From positions 25,069 to 39,163 of the forward strand of contig MHEF01000102.1 of NCBI GenBank assembly GCA_001805125.1: DNA of 14,095 bases, written 5' to 3'. Below are positions 6,039 to 14,022 of this stretch, piece after piece. The position numbers and the translations under genes were made by a program. The stretch comes from Nitrospirae bacterium RBG_13_39_12 (GTDB lineage Bacteria; Nitrospirota; Thermodesulfovibrionia; Thermodesulfovibrionales; SM23-35). The notes under the pieces were generated by a model. That model was given only the letters and a program-made list of their open reading frames with translations, searched no databases and was not told the origin of the DNA. Every line of letters begins with the position of its first letter. Positions within the stretch are counted from its first letter, which is position 1.

Positions 6039-8381
6039 ATGATAAGAGAAGAGTCCCTACAAACACTCGAATTCGATAAAATCCTGAATGCAATTTCTAA
6101 ATTTTCCAATAGTGATGCCTCACTAAAATCTATCCTTGAAATCTGTCCTTTATATAACAGAGAAGATATCGAAAAGAGGTTCGGACAGATAATGGAAATT
6201 CAGAAGCTTTCTCAGGAGGGAACACCCCTGAAGATATCTCAATTTCAGGATATATACCAGCTTATCGAAAAGTTAAAACCCGAAGATTCGGTACTTGAAC
6301 CCATCGAACTGATAGCCTTTTGGCCTGTTCTTCAAATTATTTATGATGTATCCTCACAGATACGCAACAGATATGACCTGCCTTTATTGAATAAAATGAC
6401 AGAACATTTAACAGGATTCCCGGAAATCACAGATATTATGGAAAGATCTTTGGATGGTTCAGGGAATATCCTTGACAATGCTTCATCTATGCTATTTGAC
6501 TTAAGAATAAGGATACGGAAACTGGATTTTAAAATAAACAAAAGACTCGAGGAAATAACAAAGGACAGAAAAATGACTCCATTTTTACAGGACAACTTTA
6601 TTACAAAAAGAGCAGGGAGGTGGGTCATTCCGGTAAGGATGGATTCAAAGGGACAGGTATCCGGCGTGGTGCACGATGTATCAAAATCAGGTGAGACTGC
6701 ATTCATGGAGCCATTGGAGATAATAGGGCTTTCTAATGAATTAGAAAATCTCATCGCAGAAGAGAAGGCAGAAGAGATACGCATATTGAGGTACATCTGC
6801 CATAAAATAAGAAAGGTATTGGATGATATCAAAACGCAGTACAGCATTATCGTCTACCTTGACGTCTTAAACAGCATAGAAAGGTTCAGTGACCTCATTA
6901 AAATGGACATCCCGCAAATCAATGACTCTTCCGTTATAAACCTGGTTAAGGCAAAACACCCGCTTCTGATTATATTGGAGAAGGAGGGCATTATAAAAAA
7001 GGCAGTCCCCCTTGATTTAAGCCTCGGAGGGGAAAACTCAGTGATGGTGATAACAGGCCCTAATGCCGGTGGAAAGACCATAACCATCAAAACTGTTGGG
7101 CTGAACCTGATTATGGCATTGTCAGGGATACCTGTTCCTGCTGACTCTTCATCTACCTTTCCAATTGTCAATGAACTTCTCGTTGATATAGGAGACGAGC
7201 AATCAATAGAAAGCAGCCTTTCAACTTTTTCTGCTCATGTTTCCAACATCTCACAGATACTGAAAAAAACTGATTCAAAGACAATTATACTGATGGACGA
7301 AATGGGTACAGGTACAGAGACAGTTCAGGGTGCCGCAATTGCCTGTGCAGTATTAAGAGATTTAAAAGAAAAAGGTCCCCTTGTTTTTGCAACCACGCAT
7401 ATCACAGATATCGTTGTTTTTGTATATAAAACAGAAGGGATGATCAATGCGTCCATGGAATTTGATCAGAATACTCTTACCCCTTTATATAAACTGAACG
7501 TGGGGGAACCGGGTCAATCTCATGCCCTTGAGATAGCAAGAAGATACGGCTTACCTGAAAAAATCATCGGTTTTGCAAGAGAGATGCTTGGCAATATGAA
7601 TATGGAATTTTATGATCTTTTGTCAGAACTGAAAGAAAAAACATTCAAGTATGAAAATGCACTTGAGGATTTAAATAAACAGAAATCCGGGATCGAAGAG
7701 AAAGAAAGAATTTTAAAAGAAAGGCTTGCAGATGCAGAAAGACAGGAAGTGGGAATGCTTGAAAAAGCATACAAAGAGTCTCTAAATATTGTCATGGACA
7801 CCAAGAGACAAATATATGCAATCCTCGAAGAGGCAAAAAAAGAGAAAAAACGTGAATCCATCAAGAAGATTCAAAAAACACAGAAAATACTTGAAGAAAA
7901 AATAAAAGGATTCCATAAAGAAACTTCACTATCAATTGATGAAATAAATGAAGGTGATACGGTATTTGTAAGGTCTATCGGATACGATGCACTTGTGGCA
8001 AAAATTGATAGACAGCATAAACGATTGAAAGTAATCTCTGGGAACAGGGATCTGGAAATTCCGATATCAGAGATCACTTACAGGAGAGGGAAACTGCCTG
8101 ATTTAACAAATGTTCGTGAGAGGATTGACGAGAAAGAAGAGGAGTTTCCATCCGTTATAAATCTTGTAGGTTTAAGAGTTGATGATGCTCTGTCAAGACT
8201 TGAACCATTCCTTAATCATGCTTCTCTGTCTGGATTTGAAGAGGTTACCATCATTTATGGAATTGGTACTGGTGCACTGCTCAAGGCAGTGCAAAATTAC
8301 CTTGCCGACCATCCACTCGTAACCCGGCACAGAACCAAAAGTCAGTTCGATAGAGGGGTTACGATCGTAACCATGAAATGA
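6039..8381 (+). CDS. mutS2: MutS2 family protein (endonuclease MutS2)
   Basis: MutS2 is a MutS-like ATPase without the mismatch-reading domain. It suppresses recombination in some bacteria and in Bacillus subtilis acts on collided ribosomes. The 780 residues match the family. The N-terminal part opens with LQTLEFDKILNAIS and carries the core and clamp helices. The ATPase has Walker A GPNAGGKT at 340-347, the STFSAHVSNI loop, Walker B as ILMDEMGTGTE, and FATTH. A Lys/Glu-rich coiled coil follows (about 510-640), and an Smr domain closes the protein from residue 705. In that domain the usual LDLRG motif reads INLVG (707-711) and HGxGTG reads YGIGTG (740-745), so the residues linked to nuclease activity are changed. 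No clear ribosome site precedes the ATG. The ATPase looks intact. Confidence 0.95.
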   Translation: MIREESLQTLEFDKILNAISKFSNSDASLKSILEICPLYNREDIEKRFGQIMEIQKLSQEGTPLKISQFQDIYQLIEKLKPEDSVLEPIELIAFWPVLQIIYDVSSQIRNRYDLPLLNKMTEHLTGFPEITDIMERSLDGSGNILDNASSMLFDLRIRIRKLDFKINKRLEEITKDRKMTPFLQDNFITKRAGRWVIPVRMDSKGQVSGVVHDVSKSGETAFMEPLEIIGLSNELENLIAEEKAEEIRILRYICHKIRKVLDDIKTQYSIIVYLDVLNSIERFSDLIKMDIPQINDSSVINLVKAKHPLLIILEKEGIIKKAVPLDLSLGGENSVMVITGPNAGGKTITIKTVGLNLIMALSGIPVPADSSSTFPIVNELLVDIGDEQSIESSLSTFSAHVSNISQILKKTDSKTIILMDEMGTGTETVQGAAIACAVLRDLKEKGPLVFATTHITDIVVFVYKTEGMINASMEFDQNTLTPLYKLNVGEPGQSHALEIARRYGLPEKIIGFAREMLGNMNMEFYDLLSELKEKTFKYENALEDLNKQKSGIEEKERILKERLADAERQEVGMLEKAYKESLNIVMDTKRQIYAILEEAKKEKKRESIKKIQKTQKILEEKIKGFHKETSLSIDEINEGDTVFVRSIGYDALVAKIDRQHKRLKVISGNRDLEIPISEITYRRGKLPDLTNVRERIDEKEEEFPSVINLVGLRVDDALSRLEPFLNHASLSGFEEVTIIYGIGTGALLKAVQNYLADHPLVTRHRTKSQFDRGVTIVTMK

Positions 8382-8390
8382 TACCAGAAT

Positions 8391-8499
8391 ATGAAAATTG
8401 CGAGCTTTAACGTTAATTCTTTACGTGCCAGATTAGGAATTCTTAAAGACTGGATAAGTAAATAATCCCCTGGTTATTGCAGAGTTTGATCTTTCGTGA
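8391..8499 (+). pseudogene. xthA: Remnant of exonuclease III gene (xthA), truncated and frameshifted
   Basis: Ten bases after the mutS2 stop codon, ATG 8391 opens 24 codons reading MKIASFNVNSLRARLGILKD then WISK and TAA (8463-8465). This closely follows the start of exonuclease III/AP endonuclease proteins, which begin MKIASFNVNSIRARL. Shifting one base continues the family as NNPLVIAEFDLS before TGA at 8497-8499, where NNPDVIALQE is expected. The remaining 200 or more residues with the catalytic Glu, Asp and His are absent, and the following sequence up to the next gene does not resemble them. The piece would give no enzyme. The position suggests an ancestral mutS2-xthA operon, but a functional copy may exist elsewhere. 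Confidence 0.75.
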
Positions 8500-8548
8500 A
8501 AAATTCAATGTTCATTGTACCCGCTTTTATGGCTTTATTGTAATTTCC

Positions 8549-8788
8549 TTAATTCTTGGTTAAAAACCATTCTTTTGCCTTTTCATCGTAATATATCTTT
8601 TGAATGCTTCCTCCTCTCTCTTTAACTATGAAATATCTCTTTCTTGCCTTATCATTAATACCCTCTTCGACCCATAGGCTAAGGATTTCAATGATTTCAA
8701 TCTCCTGATTTTTAAGAAAAATTGCTTTGGGTCTCTCTTCTCCCCTATATCCTGAATAGGCAACTACCTTAATCTTTTCATCAGCCAT
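8549..8788 (-). CDS. Small hypothetical protein (SGYRGEERP motif)
   Basis: A 79-residue soluble protein. The frame is open further upstream, but the ATG at 8788 gives MADEKIKVVAYSGYRGEERP and leaves the upstream part as divergent promoter sequence; longer starts would overlap the HEAT gene. Notable are YSGYRGEERPKAIFL (10-25), then EIIEILSLWVEEG, a charged ARKRYFIVKERGG and IYYDEKAKEWFL near the end, suggesting a small beta-rich fold. It recalls short uncharacterised proteins with an SGY..xERP-type start, but I cannot name a family. It is convergent with the mutS2/xthA-remnant side and divergent from the HEAT gene, with 59 bases between their starts for both promoters. Confidence 0.7.
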   Translation of the reverse strand: MADEKIKVVAYSGYRGEERPKAIFLKNQEIEIIEILSLWVEEGINDKARKRYFIVKERGGSIQKIYYDEKAKEWFLTKN

Positions 8789-8847
8789 AAACAAATATAA
8801 CAAAATACATTTTTTATTCATATCAGGAATATGTGTTAAATTAAAAA

Positions 8848-9501
8848 ATGGACAAATCGCTAAAGAGACACGTGAAGAACCTTCTTGAACAAAGAGACGA
8901 AGAAAGGCTGGTAGATCTATGTGAGAAAGACAGGCATTTCTGGCATGCACTTCGTTTCCGACTTTACGATACTGATGATAGAATCCGCTGGGCTGCCATT
9001 GAAACCGTGGGTAAACTTATGAAGTTGTGGTGGCAGAAGGGAAGAAAAGAGAAAGTAAGGAACTACATAAGAACACTTTTCTGGTCGATAACAGATGAGT
9101 CAGGCGGGATTGGCTGGAGCGCCTCTCAAACTATTGCTGAAATTATTTTCAACATTCCTGAACTGGCTGACCCATATGGAAGCATGATGATTGCCCACAC
9201 CTTTGATGAACCTCCATTAGTAAAAGGGGGGCTGTGGGGGTTAGGCAGAATTGGTAAACTGGGAGCCGGAGTTGTAATTTTTCTTCAGGACAAAGTCTTA
9301 GCAGTTTTTCAGATTGACGATGCTGAAACCCTCGGCTTAGCAGCATGGGCTATGGGAGAAGTTGAGTTTAGACCTGCTCTTCCATTTCTTGAAAAATTAA
9401 TAGAACGTAAAGAACCAGTGCATATTTATATAGAAGGAAATTTCTACGAAAAAACTCTGGGACAGTGGGCAAGAGAAGCAATTGACAAAATAAATGGTTA
9501 A
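8848..9501 (+). CDS. HEAT-repeat protein (DVU0298-like)
   Basis: A 217-residue helical-repeat protein without signal peptide. HEAT-like helices are visible near 43-60 (DDRIRWAAIETVGKLMKL), 87-103 (GGIGWSASQTIAEIIFNIP), 123-140 (LVKGGLWGLGRIGKLGAG), 158-172 (DAETLGLAAWAMGEV) and 175-187. The repeats carry many Trp and Gly residues. The overall wording, with ESGGIGWSASQ, AHTFDEPP and GLWGLGRIG, resembles a family I know from sulfate reducers as DVU0298-type; this is recollection, not a search. Function is unknown, probably protein-protein binding. The ATG at 8848 has no clear ribosome site. Downstream is a 202-base spacer and tRNA-Arg. Confidence 0.8.
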   Translation: MDKSLKRHVKNLLEQRDEERLVDLCEKDRHFWHALRFRLYDTDDRIRWAAIETVGKLMKLWWQKGRKEKVRNYIRTLFWSITDESGGIGWSASQTIAEIIFNIPELADPYGSMMIAHTFDEPPLVKGGLWGLGRIGKLGAGVVIFLQDKVLAVFQIDDAETLGLAAWAMGEVEFRPALPFLEKLIERKEPVHIYIEGNFYEKTLGQWAREAIDKING

Positions 9502-9703
9502 AAGAATACCTAAAAGGATTTCAAAGAACTTAGGCCGAAAGAGTTCTATTTGCATTTAGAATAAAACGCAGAGTGTGCAGTTAACAAAGTCGGATTCTCA
9601 TCCATTTCAAAGCCATTATTGGTAAGTATATTTTCCAATACCAAAACCAAACAATCCTCTGCATTTATGCTTATTGCTATGGTATCATAAACAGCAAACC
9701 AGT

Positions 9704-9777
9704 GCGCCCATAGCTCAGATGGATAGAGCGTCGGACTACGAATCCGCAGGTCGGGGGTTCGAATCCCTCTGGGCGCG
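9704..9777 (+). tRNA. tRNA-Arg (anticodon ACG)
   Basis: A 74-base class I tRNA. The acceptor GCGCCCA (9704-9710) pairs with TGGGCGC (9770-9776), followed by discriminator G9777; the next bases CTT are not CCA, so the end must be added enzymatically, unlike the two tRNA-Ser genes here. The D stem is GCTC/GAGC. The anticodon loop CTACGAA places ACG at 9738-9740. The first anticodon-stem pair (T9731, C9747) is a mismatch. A34 must be converted to inosine by TadA, encoded 2 kb downstream, to read CGU, CGC and CGA. Confidence 0.96.
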
Positions 9778-10066
9778 CTTGAAAATATCTAATACTTTCA
9801 AATAGATATAAAAAGGGAATAAGTTTTATACCTCATGTTCTGTATAATTTAATTTATCGCAATTAAAATCGGCAGTTATACTTTCCTCACTCCTTTTTTT
9901 TGGCATAATACTCTCACAGCGCTAACTTTATAAAATGTCTCAAGAAGTGCATATCGAGAATTCTATTTAATGTCTTTATGTCCTGATAGTTCCTCAAATA
10001 AAGCAATGTCTGTTATAATATTATCTGCAGGGAACAGTTAAAAACCTGTATTATATTATTCCAGAA
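9778..10066. other. Intergenic region before the TPR gene
   Basis: AT-rich spacer of 289 bases. TATAAT at 10014-10019, about 48 bases before the ATG, is a possible -10 box for the TPR gene, but no good -35 precedes it. A small stem (9785-9791 with 9803-9809) follows tRNA-Arg without a T-run. No gene is seen. Confidence 0.4.
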
Positions 10067-10831
10067 ATGAACAAAGAACAGATTAAAATTACTTCCAAAC
10101 TTCGCAAAGAGTTCAGCGAGAAAATTAGCCTTGCAGGAGAAACATACCTTATAGACTCTGAAGATCTCGGGACTAAAAATCCTTTTATAATAACCCGGAT
10201 ATATCATAAGGGGGCGGTCGTTTCCTCACATAAGATTGGCTACAGGGATATACTGGATAAGCCTGATTTTAACAGTAAAATAATAGATCTTATGCAAAGA
10301 CAGCAAAAATATGCAGTAAAGGCTCTGAAATTTGAAAAAATCACACAGAACATAACATGCAAGGATTACATCAAAGAAACAGAAGCGCTTCTCAGGAGCA
10401 ACAATCAAAAAGAGGCATTACAGTTATTAACCAACGCCATGTACCACTACCCTAATAACCCTTTTATCTGTTCATATCAGGGCTGTCTTGAGGCGATTGT
10501 AAATAAAAAATATTCTAAAGGAGTTAACACCTGCAGAAATGCCTTCAAGGTTCTTAAAGAGCAGGTGCCATTCGGTGAGGAGTTTTTCTTCCCTATCCTG
10601 TATCTGAATCTAGGGAAAGCCTATCTTGCAGCCAGCAAAAGGAAAGAGGCTTACGCTTCTTTTAAAAAAGGACTTGAGATTGACGATGTGAACAGAGAAC
10701 TTATCAATGAGATAAAAAAACTCGGTACTCGAAGACAGACCTTGCTGCCATTCCTCAAGAGATCGAACCCTTTAAACAAATACATTGGCAAGCTGTCGTT
10801 CAAATTTAAAAGGCAAACAACTATTATTTAA
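10067..10831 (+). CDS. TPR-repeat protein
   Basis: A 254-residue soluble protein. Residues 25-60 (TYLIDSEDLGTKNPFIITRI, then YHKGAVVSSHKIGYRDIL) form a beta-rich N-terminal part that I do not know as a named domain; LMQRQQKYAVKAL follows at 75-87. TPR-like helices lie at about 101-134 (IKETEALLRSNNQKEALQLL) and 176-209 (FPILYLNLGKAYLAASKRKE), with a weaker repeat between. The tail LLPFLKRSNPLNKYIGKL (226-243) is basic. TPRs bind protein partners; no partner is evident nearby. There is no signal peptide. It converges on the HD gene with a five-base gap and no terminator hairpin visible between them. Confidence 0.8.
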   Translation: MNKEQIKITSKLRKEFSEKISLAGETYLIDSEDLGTKNPFIITRIYHKGAVVSSHKIGYRDILDKPDFNSKIIDLMQRQQKYAVKALKFEKITQNITCKDYIKETEALLRSNNQKEALQLLTNAMYHYPNNPFICSYQGCLEAIVNKKYSKGVNTCRNAFKVLKEQVPFGEEFFFPILYLNLGKAYLAASKRKEAYASFKKGLEIDDVNRELINEIKKLGTRRQTLLPFLKRSNPLNKYIGKLSFKFKRQTTII

Positions 10832-10836
10832 ACAAT

Positions 10837-11628
10837 CTACTCTTCCTGATTCTTTCTGCAAAGCGCAAATTCCATTAAAGAAGCTGATATTGTTTTAATG
10901 TCTTCTGTTTTCGGAAGTTTAGCAGTAATCCTGTCTATATAATCTCTTTTTAAAAGCAACATGAAGGAGGGATTAAAGTTCAGGTCATATATCCATGACA
11001 GTTGCAACAGTCTGAAATCATTCAATGTCTTTAATTTTGAAAGCGGTACAATCTTTTTCTCATAAAGGCATGCCAGCACATCTTCTGAATATTCAGGGAT
11101 ATCCAGCAACCCGAGACCGATTGCCGATGCCTTTTTTTCATCGGGACTTTCGTAATACTCCTCAAATACACGCCATATGTCAAGCTTGTCTGCATCTCTT
11201 ATTAATTTTATAAAAAACACAATATCCTTTTTTTCATTTTTTGGTACAGAAAAGGCATTGTGAAATTTAACCGAACGTATAATCAATTCCTGTTCATCAA
11301 CAGAAAGATTTTGAAGGATTTTGTTTTCAACGATTGTTTTTGCTCCAAGAAGCCCGTGATTGACAGAGATGCTGTCCCTGAATGTTTTGTATTCTGCATA
11401 TTGCGGGAATCTTCCTATATCATGGAAAAGGGCAACTGTCTCAGCTAACATTATCTGGTCATTGCCGAGATATAATCCTTCAGATATTTTAATTATGTTC
11501 TTACAAACATCGTGTGTATGCTGTTCCTTAAGATGGATATTCCTTTGATCATCAATATCTGATGAATAGAATGACTTACAGTAATCGGAGAACCATTTTT
11601 TGAAGAATTTTAAATCATCACTTTTCAT
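10837..11628 (-). CDS. HD-domain phosphohydrolase
   Basis: A 263-residue protein with a metal-dependent HD phosphohydrolase domain. The metal residues read His39 in EQHTHDVC, the paired His69-Asp70 in ALFHDIGR, His91 in SVNHGLLGA and His123 in SVKFHNAF, with Asp145/Asp147 in RDADKLDIW. This pattern is typical of small HD hydrolases; substrates of this family range from nucleotides to signalling nucleotides and cannot be chosen here. It is not an HD-GYP protein, as no GYP follows. The start ATG has no strong ribosome site. It is divergent from tadA with about 100 bases between, and its end meets the TPR gene's end. Confidence 0.85.
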   Translation of the reverse strand: MKSDDLKFFKKWFSDYCKSFYSSDIDDQRNIHLKEQHTHDVCKNIIKISEGLYLGNDQIMLAETVALFHDIGRFPQYAEYKTFRDSISVNHGLLGAKTIVENKILQNLSVDEQELIIRSVKFHNAFSVPKNEKKDIVFFIKLIRDADKLDIWRVFEEYYESPDEKKASAIGLGLLDIPEYSEDVLACLYEKKIVPLSKLKTLNDFRLLQLSWIYDLNFNPSFMLLLKRDYIDRITAKLPKTEDIKTISASLMEFALCRKNQEE

Positions 11629-11728
11629 GTTTATTTAATGTTTATTTTAGCTACATTTATAAAAACAACTCCAGCTTTTATTTTATCCAATCATGATTTT
11701 TTCAAAGCCTTCCTATAGAATAATAGAC

Positions 11729-12184
11729 ATGCCAAAGGAAGACGATATCTATTTCATGAAGCTCGCACTTGAAGAGGCTAACCTTGCTTTTATTGAAAAA
11801 GAGGTTCCTGTGGGAGCAGTTCTTGTAAAGGATGATAAGGTTATTGCAAGAGCACATAACAACAGGGAGACTTCGAAAGACCCGACAGCCCATGCCGAGA
11901 TTATTGCGCTCAGGTCCGTCACAGATGAAAACAGCAGCTGGAGGTTTACAAATGCAACACTTTATGTAACAAAAGAGCCTTGCATTATGTGTGCAGGCAC
12001 AATGATAAATGCGCGGCTTGGCAGGCTGGTATATGGATGCAGGGACGAAAAAGGCGGGGCTGTTGACAGCCTTTATAAACTTCTATCAGACAAAAGGTTT
12101 AATCACCAGGTAGAAGTTGTTTCAGGCATTCTTGAAGATGAGTGTGCTGGGATATTACAGCGTTTTTTCAAGATACTGAGATAA
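11729..12184 (+). CDS. tadA: tRNA adenosine(34) deaminase TadA
   Basis: TadA converts A34 of tRNA-Arg(ACG) to inosine, which lets one tRNA read three arginine codons. The 151 residues match the family length. The zinc ligands are His55 in TAHAEIIAL and Cys85 and Cys88 in EPCIMCAGTMINAR, and Glu57 is the proton shuttle. The VPVGAVLV start of the fold and the SWRFTNATLYVT strand also fit; the MINAR wording separates it from cytidine and guanine deaminases. I chose ATG 11729 (MPKEDDIYFMKLALEEA), which matches usual TadA N-termini; ATG 11693 would add twelve residues and also lacks a ribosome site. Its substrate tRNA-Arg(ACG) lies at 9704. tRNA-Ser(CGA) follows 95 bases downstream. Confidence 0.95.
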   Translation: MPKEDDIYFMKLALEEANLAFIEKEVPVGAVLVKDDKVIARAHNNRETSKDPTAHAEIIALRSVTDENSSWRFTNATLYVTKEPCIMCAGTMINARLGRLVYGCRDEKGGAVDSLYKLLSDKRFNHQVEVVSGILEDECAGILQRFFKILR

Positions 12185-12279
12185 TGTTAGAATCTTATAT
12201 TTGAAATTTGTATTCGTTTCCGCCTCAGGTAAATCCGACGAGTGCGGATAGAAGCCTGGATTTCAGGATTTCTAAAGAT

Positions 12280-12366
12280 GGAGGGGTGCCAGAGCGGTTG
12301 AATGGGACGGTCTCGAAAATCGTTGTGGAGGCAACTCCACCCAGGGTTCGAATCCCTGCCCCTCCG
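12280..12366 (+). tRNA. tRNA-Ser (anticodon CGA)
   Basis: A class II tRNA of 87 bases reading UCG codons. The acceptor GGAGGGG (12280-12286) pairs with CCCCTCC (12359-12365), with discriminator G12366 and encoded CCA at 12367-12369. The anticodon stem is 12307-12311 with 12319-12323, and the loop CTCGAAA gives CGA at 12314-12316. A long variable arm (GTGGAGGCAACTCCAC) marks serine, and the T arm is GGGTTCGAATCCC. The convergent DUF488 gene stops 15 bases past the CCA. Confidence 0.97.
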
Positions 12367-12384
12367 CCAGTAAAAACCTAAAAA

Positions 12385-12807
12385 CTACCTCGGGATCCAA
12401 ACCTTGCCCTTATCAATAATGTGTTCTACTTCCCACCCTCTTTTTTGCATTTCTCTTGCTATCCATTTCCTGTGGCACTTCCATGGGAACCGTTCTGCAC
12501 AAATAATGACTGAGATTTTAGCAATTGCAATGGATTCCAGCAAATCAATCCCCTTGCTGAAATTTTCTGTAATGGTATACGCTATGTATCCGCCTTTTCT
12601 GAACCCTCCCAGTTCCGCCCCGAGAAAATGATATTCTATCTTTTCAAGGCTTAAAAATGGTTCAAGGTTCTCTCTTCTGAAAATCGGCATTTTACTTCTT
12701 GGATAACTTCTGACATCAATCAGTGATTGAATATCATAAGCATGAAGAATCTCTATAAAATCTTCTTCGCTCCTTCTGCTGGTTCCAAGGGTAAATATTT
12801 TTTTCAC
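12385..12807 (-). CDS. DUF488 family protein
   Basis: A 140-residue protein of the DUF488 family, which has no settled function. It shows the family's landmarks in order: FTLGTSRRSEEDF at 5-17, LIDVRSYPRSKMP at 29-41, YHFLGAELGG at 59-68, IICAERFPWKCHR at 101-113 with the conserved CAE and CHR, and a closing VEHI at 127-130. Cys103, Cys111 and the Arg and His around them are intact. There is no signal peptide. It stands alone on the minus strand, ending next to tRNA-Ser(CGA) and divergent from the response regulator with 288 bases between. Confidence 0.9.
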   Translation of the reverse strand: MKKIFTLGTSRRSEEDFIEILHAYDIQSLIDVRSYPRSKMPIFRRENLEPFLSLEKIEYHFLGAELGGFRKGGYIAYTITENFSKGIDLLESIAIAKISVIICAERFPWKCHRKWIAREMQKRGWEVEHIIDKGKVWIPR

Positions 12808-12874
12808 TATTTTTTATGTGGAATAAAAGCTTTATTATAATCCTGCAATTATAATCTCTCAGTTCTTTTTGCTG

Positions 12875-12911
12875 ATAATTTCGGAAATTATAACATGTTG
12901 CGATACATGTT
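12875..12911. promoter_or_regulatory. Two adjacent inverted repeats in a divergent spacer
   Basis: ATAATTTC (12875-12882) and GAAATTAT (12884-12891) flank one base, and AACATGT (12892-12898) and ACATGTT (12905-12911) flank six bases. They lie between the starts of the DUF488 and response-regulator genes, so they could be operators, but the spacer is AT-rich and the match could be chance. No regulator is assigned. Confidence 0.35.
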
Positions 12912-13095
12912 TCTCAGGAGGTTCATCTGTTAAAGAACTTTAATATGAATTTTATGTAATTTATTTAACACGATGTTATAATTATAGAAAATCGCATGGA
13001 TGGCATTTTCTCCGGACATCGATTTTTTTGCACCGATCCTGAATTAAAGCTAAAATAATAAGTTAAAGCAATATATGAGCAAGGGAAAGTGCTGA

Positions 13096-14022
13096 ATGTC
13101 GAAGGCAAAAATAGTTCTTGTTGAAGACGATACAATCCAGGCCAAGGTTACAAAAGATTATTTAGAAACCAGCGGCTACGAGGTTATATGGGTTCAAAAT
13201 GGAAAATCTGCTATAAAAACAGCAAAAACTCAACACATCGATCTTATACTGCTTGACCTTGTTCTCCCGGATCTTGATGGCAATGAGGTCGCACGATGGT
13301 TAAAAAATAATGAAGACACCAAAGGCATTCCCATAATCATTTTAACAGTGAAAGGTTCTACTGAGGAGAAGGTTATAGGCCTGGAAGCAGGTGCTGATGA
13401 CTATCTGCATAAACCATATAATGAAATAGAACTTAATGCAAGGATATATGCCTGTTTAAGAACCAAGGCATTACAGGACGAGCTTAGAGTAAAGAACCGC
13501 CAGTTGGAAGAGGTACTTTTAAGAGTTGAATCCCTTGCTATTACAGACCCGTTAACAGGGCTTTTTAACAGGAGACATTTCGAGACTACTCTGGAAAAGG
13601 AGTTCAACAGGTCAATAAGGTATCTTTCCCCTGCTTCCTGTTTAATGATAGATATAGATTATTTTAAAAAGATTAATGATGAATACGGCCACCATACCGG
13701 GGACGTTGTTCTCAAGGAAGTGTCAGAGGTAATAAAAGACTGCATAAGAGAAATAGATACTGTGGCAAGGTGGGGTGGAGAAGAGTTTATTGTATTGCTA
13801 CCTGAAACAAAAAAGGAGGCTTCCTTACAGGCTGCATTAAGAATACTAAGGGTAATTTCAGAACACAAATTTTCAGGCATTAACAGACAGATTACAGTAA
13901 GCATAGGTCTTGCCAATATACCGGAACCTTCTATAGATACTGCTGAGAAACTGATTAATACGGCTGACCTTGCATTGTATGAAGCAAAAGCAAAAGGGCG
14001 AAACAAGATAGAAGTTGCTTAA
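13096..14022 (+). CDS. Response regulator with GGDEF output (diguanylate cyclase)
   Basis: A 308-residue two-domain regulator predicted to make cyclic di-GMP from two GTP when phosphorylated. The receiver domain (5-120) has acidic Glu10, Asp11 and Asp12, phospho-acceptor Asp54 in LILLDLVLP, Thr84 and Lys106 in HKPYN. A helical linker (about 121-147) joins it to a GGDEF domain. That domain opens with DPLTGLFNRRHF, has MIDIDYFKKINDEYGH and the active-site GGEEF at 227-231, with the inhibitory RxxD as REID at 218-221, five residues before. Both catalytic and product-inhibition residues are present, so an active, self-limiting enzyme is expected. It resembles single-receiver PleD-type proteins. 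No histidine kinase is adjacent. The ribosome site before the ATG is weak (AAGGGAAAG at 13080-13088). The stop codon overlaps a repeat motif. Confidence 0.95.
   Translation: MSKAKIVLVEDDTIQAKVTKDYLETSGYEVIWVQNGKSAIKTAKTQHIDLILLDLVLPDLDGNEVARWLKNNEDTKGIPIIILTVKGSTEEKVIGLEAGADDYLHKPYNEIELNARIYACLRTKALQDELRVKNRQLEEVLLRVESLAITDPLTGLFNRRHFETTLEKEFNRSIRYLSPASCLMIDIDYFKKINDEYGHHTGDVVLKEVSEVIKDCIREIDTVARWGGEEFIVLLPETKKEASLQAALRILRVISEHKFSGINRQITVSIGLANIPEPSIDTAEKLINTADLALYEAKAKGRNKIEVA

Noticed and set aside
9785..9809. Stem after tRNA-Arg as a terminator
   Set aside because: It is AT-rich, has an 11-base loop and is followed by A residues, not a T-run.
11693..11728. Longer N-terminus of TadA
   Set aside because: The extra twelve residues are not typical of TadA, and ATG 11729 matches usual family starts; neither start has a ribosome site, so this is not certain.
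12472..12550. TGGCAC and TGCAATGGATTCCA as sigma-54 promoter parts
   Set aside because: They lie within the DUF488 gene and lack the GG-N10-GC spacing.
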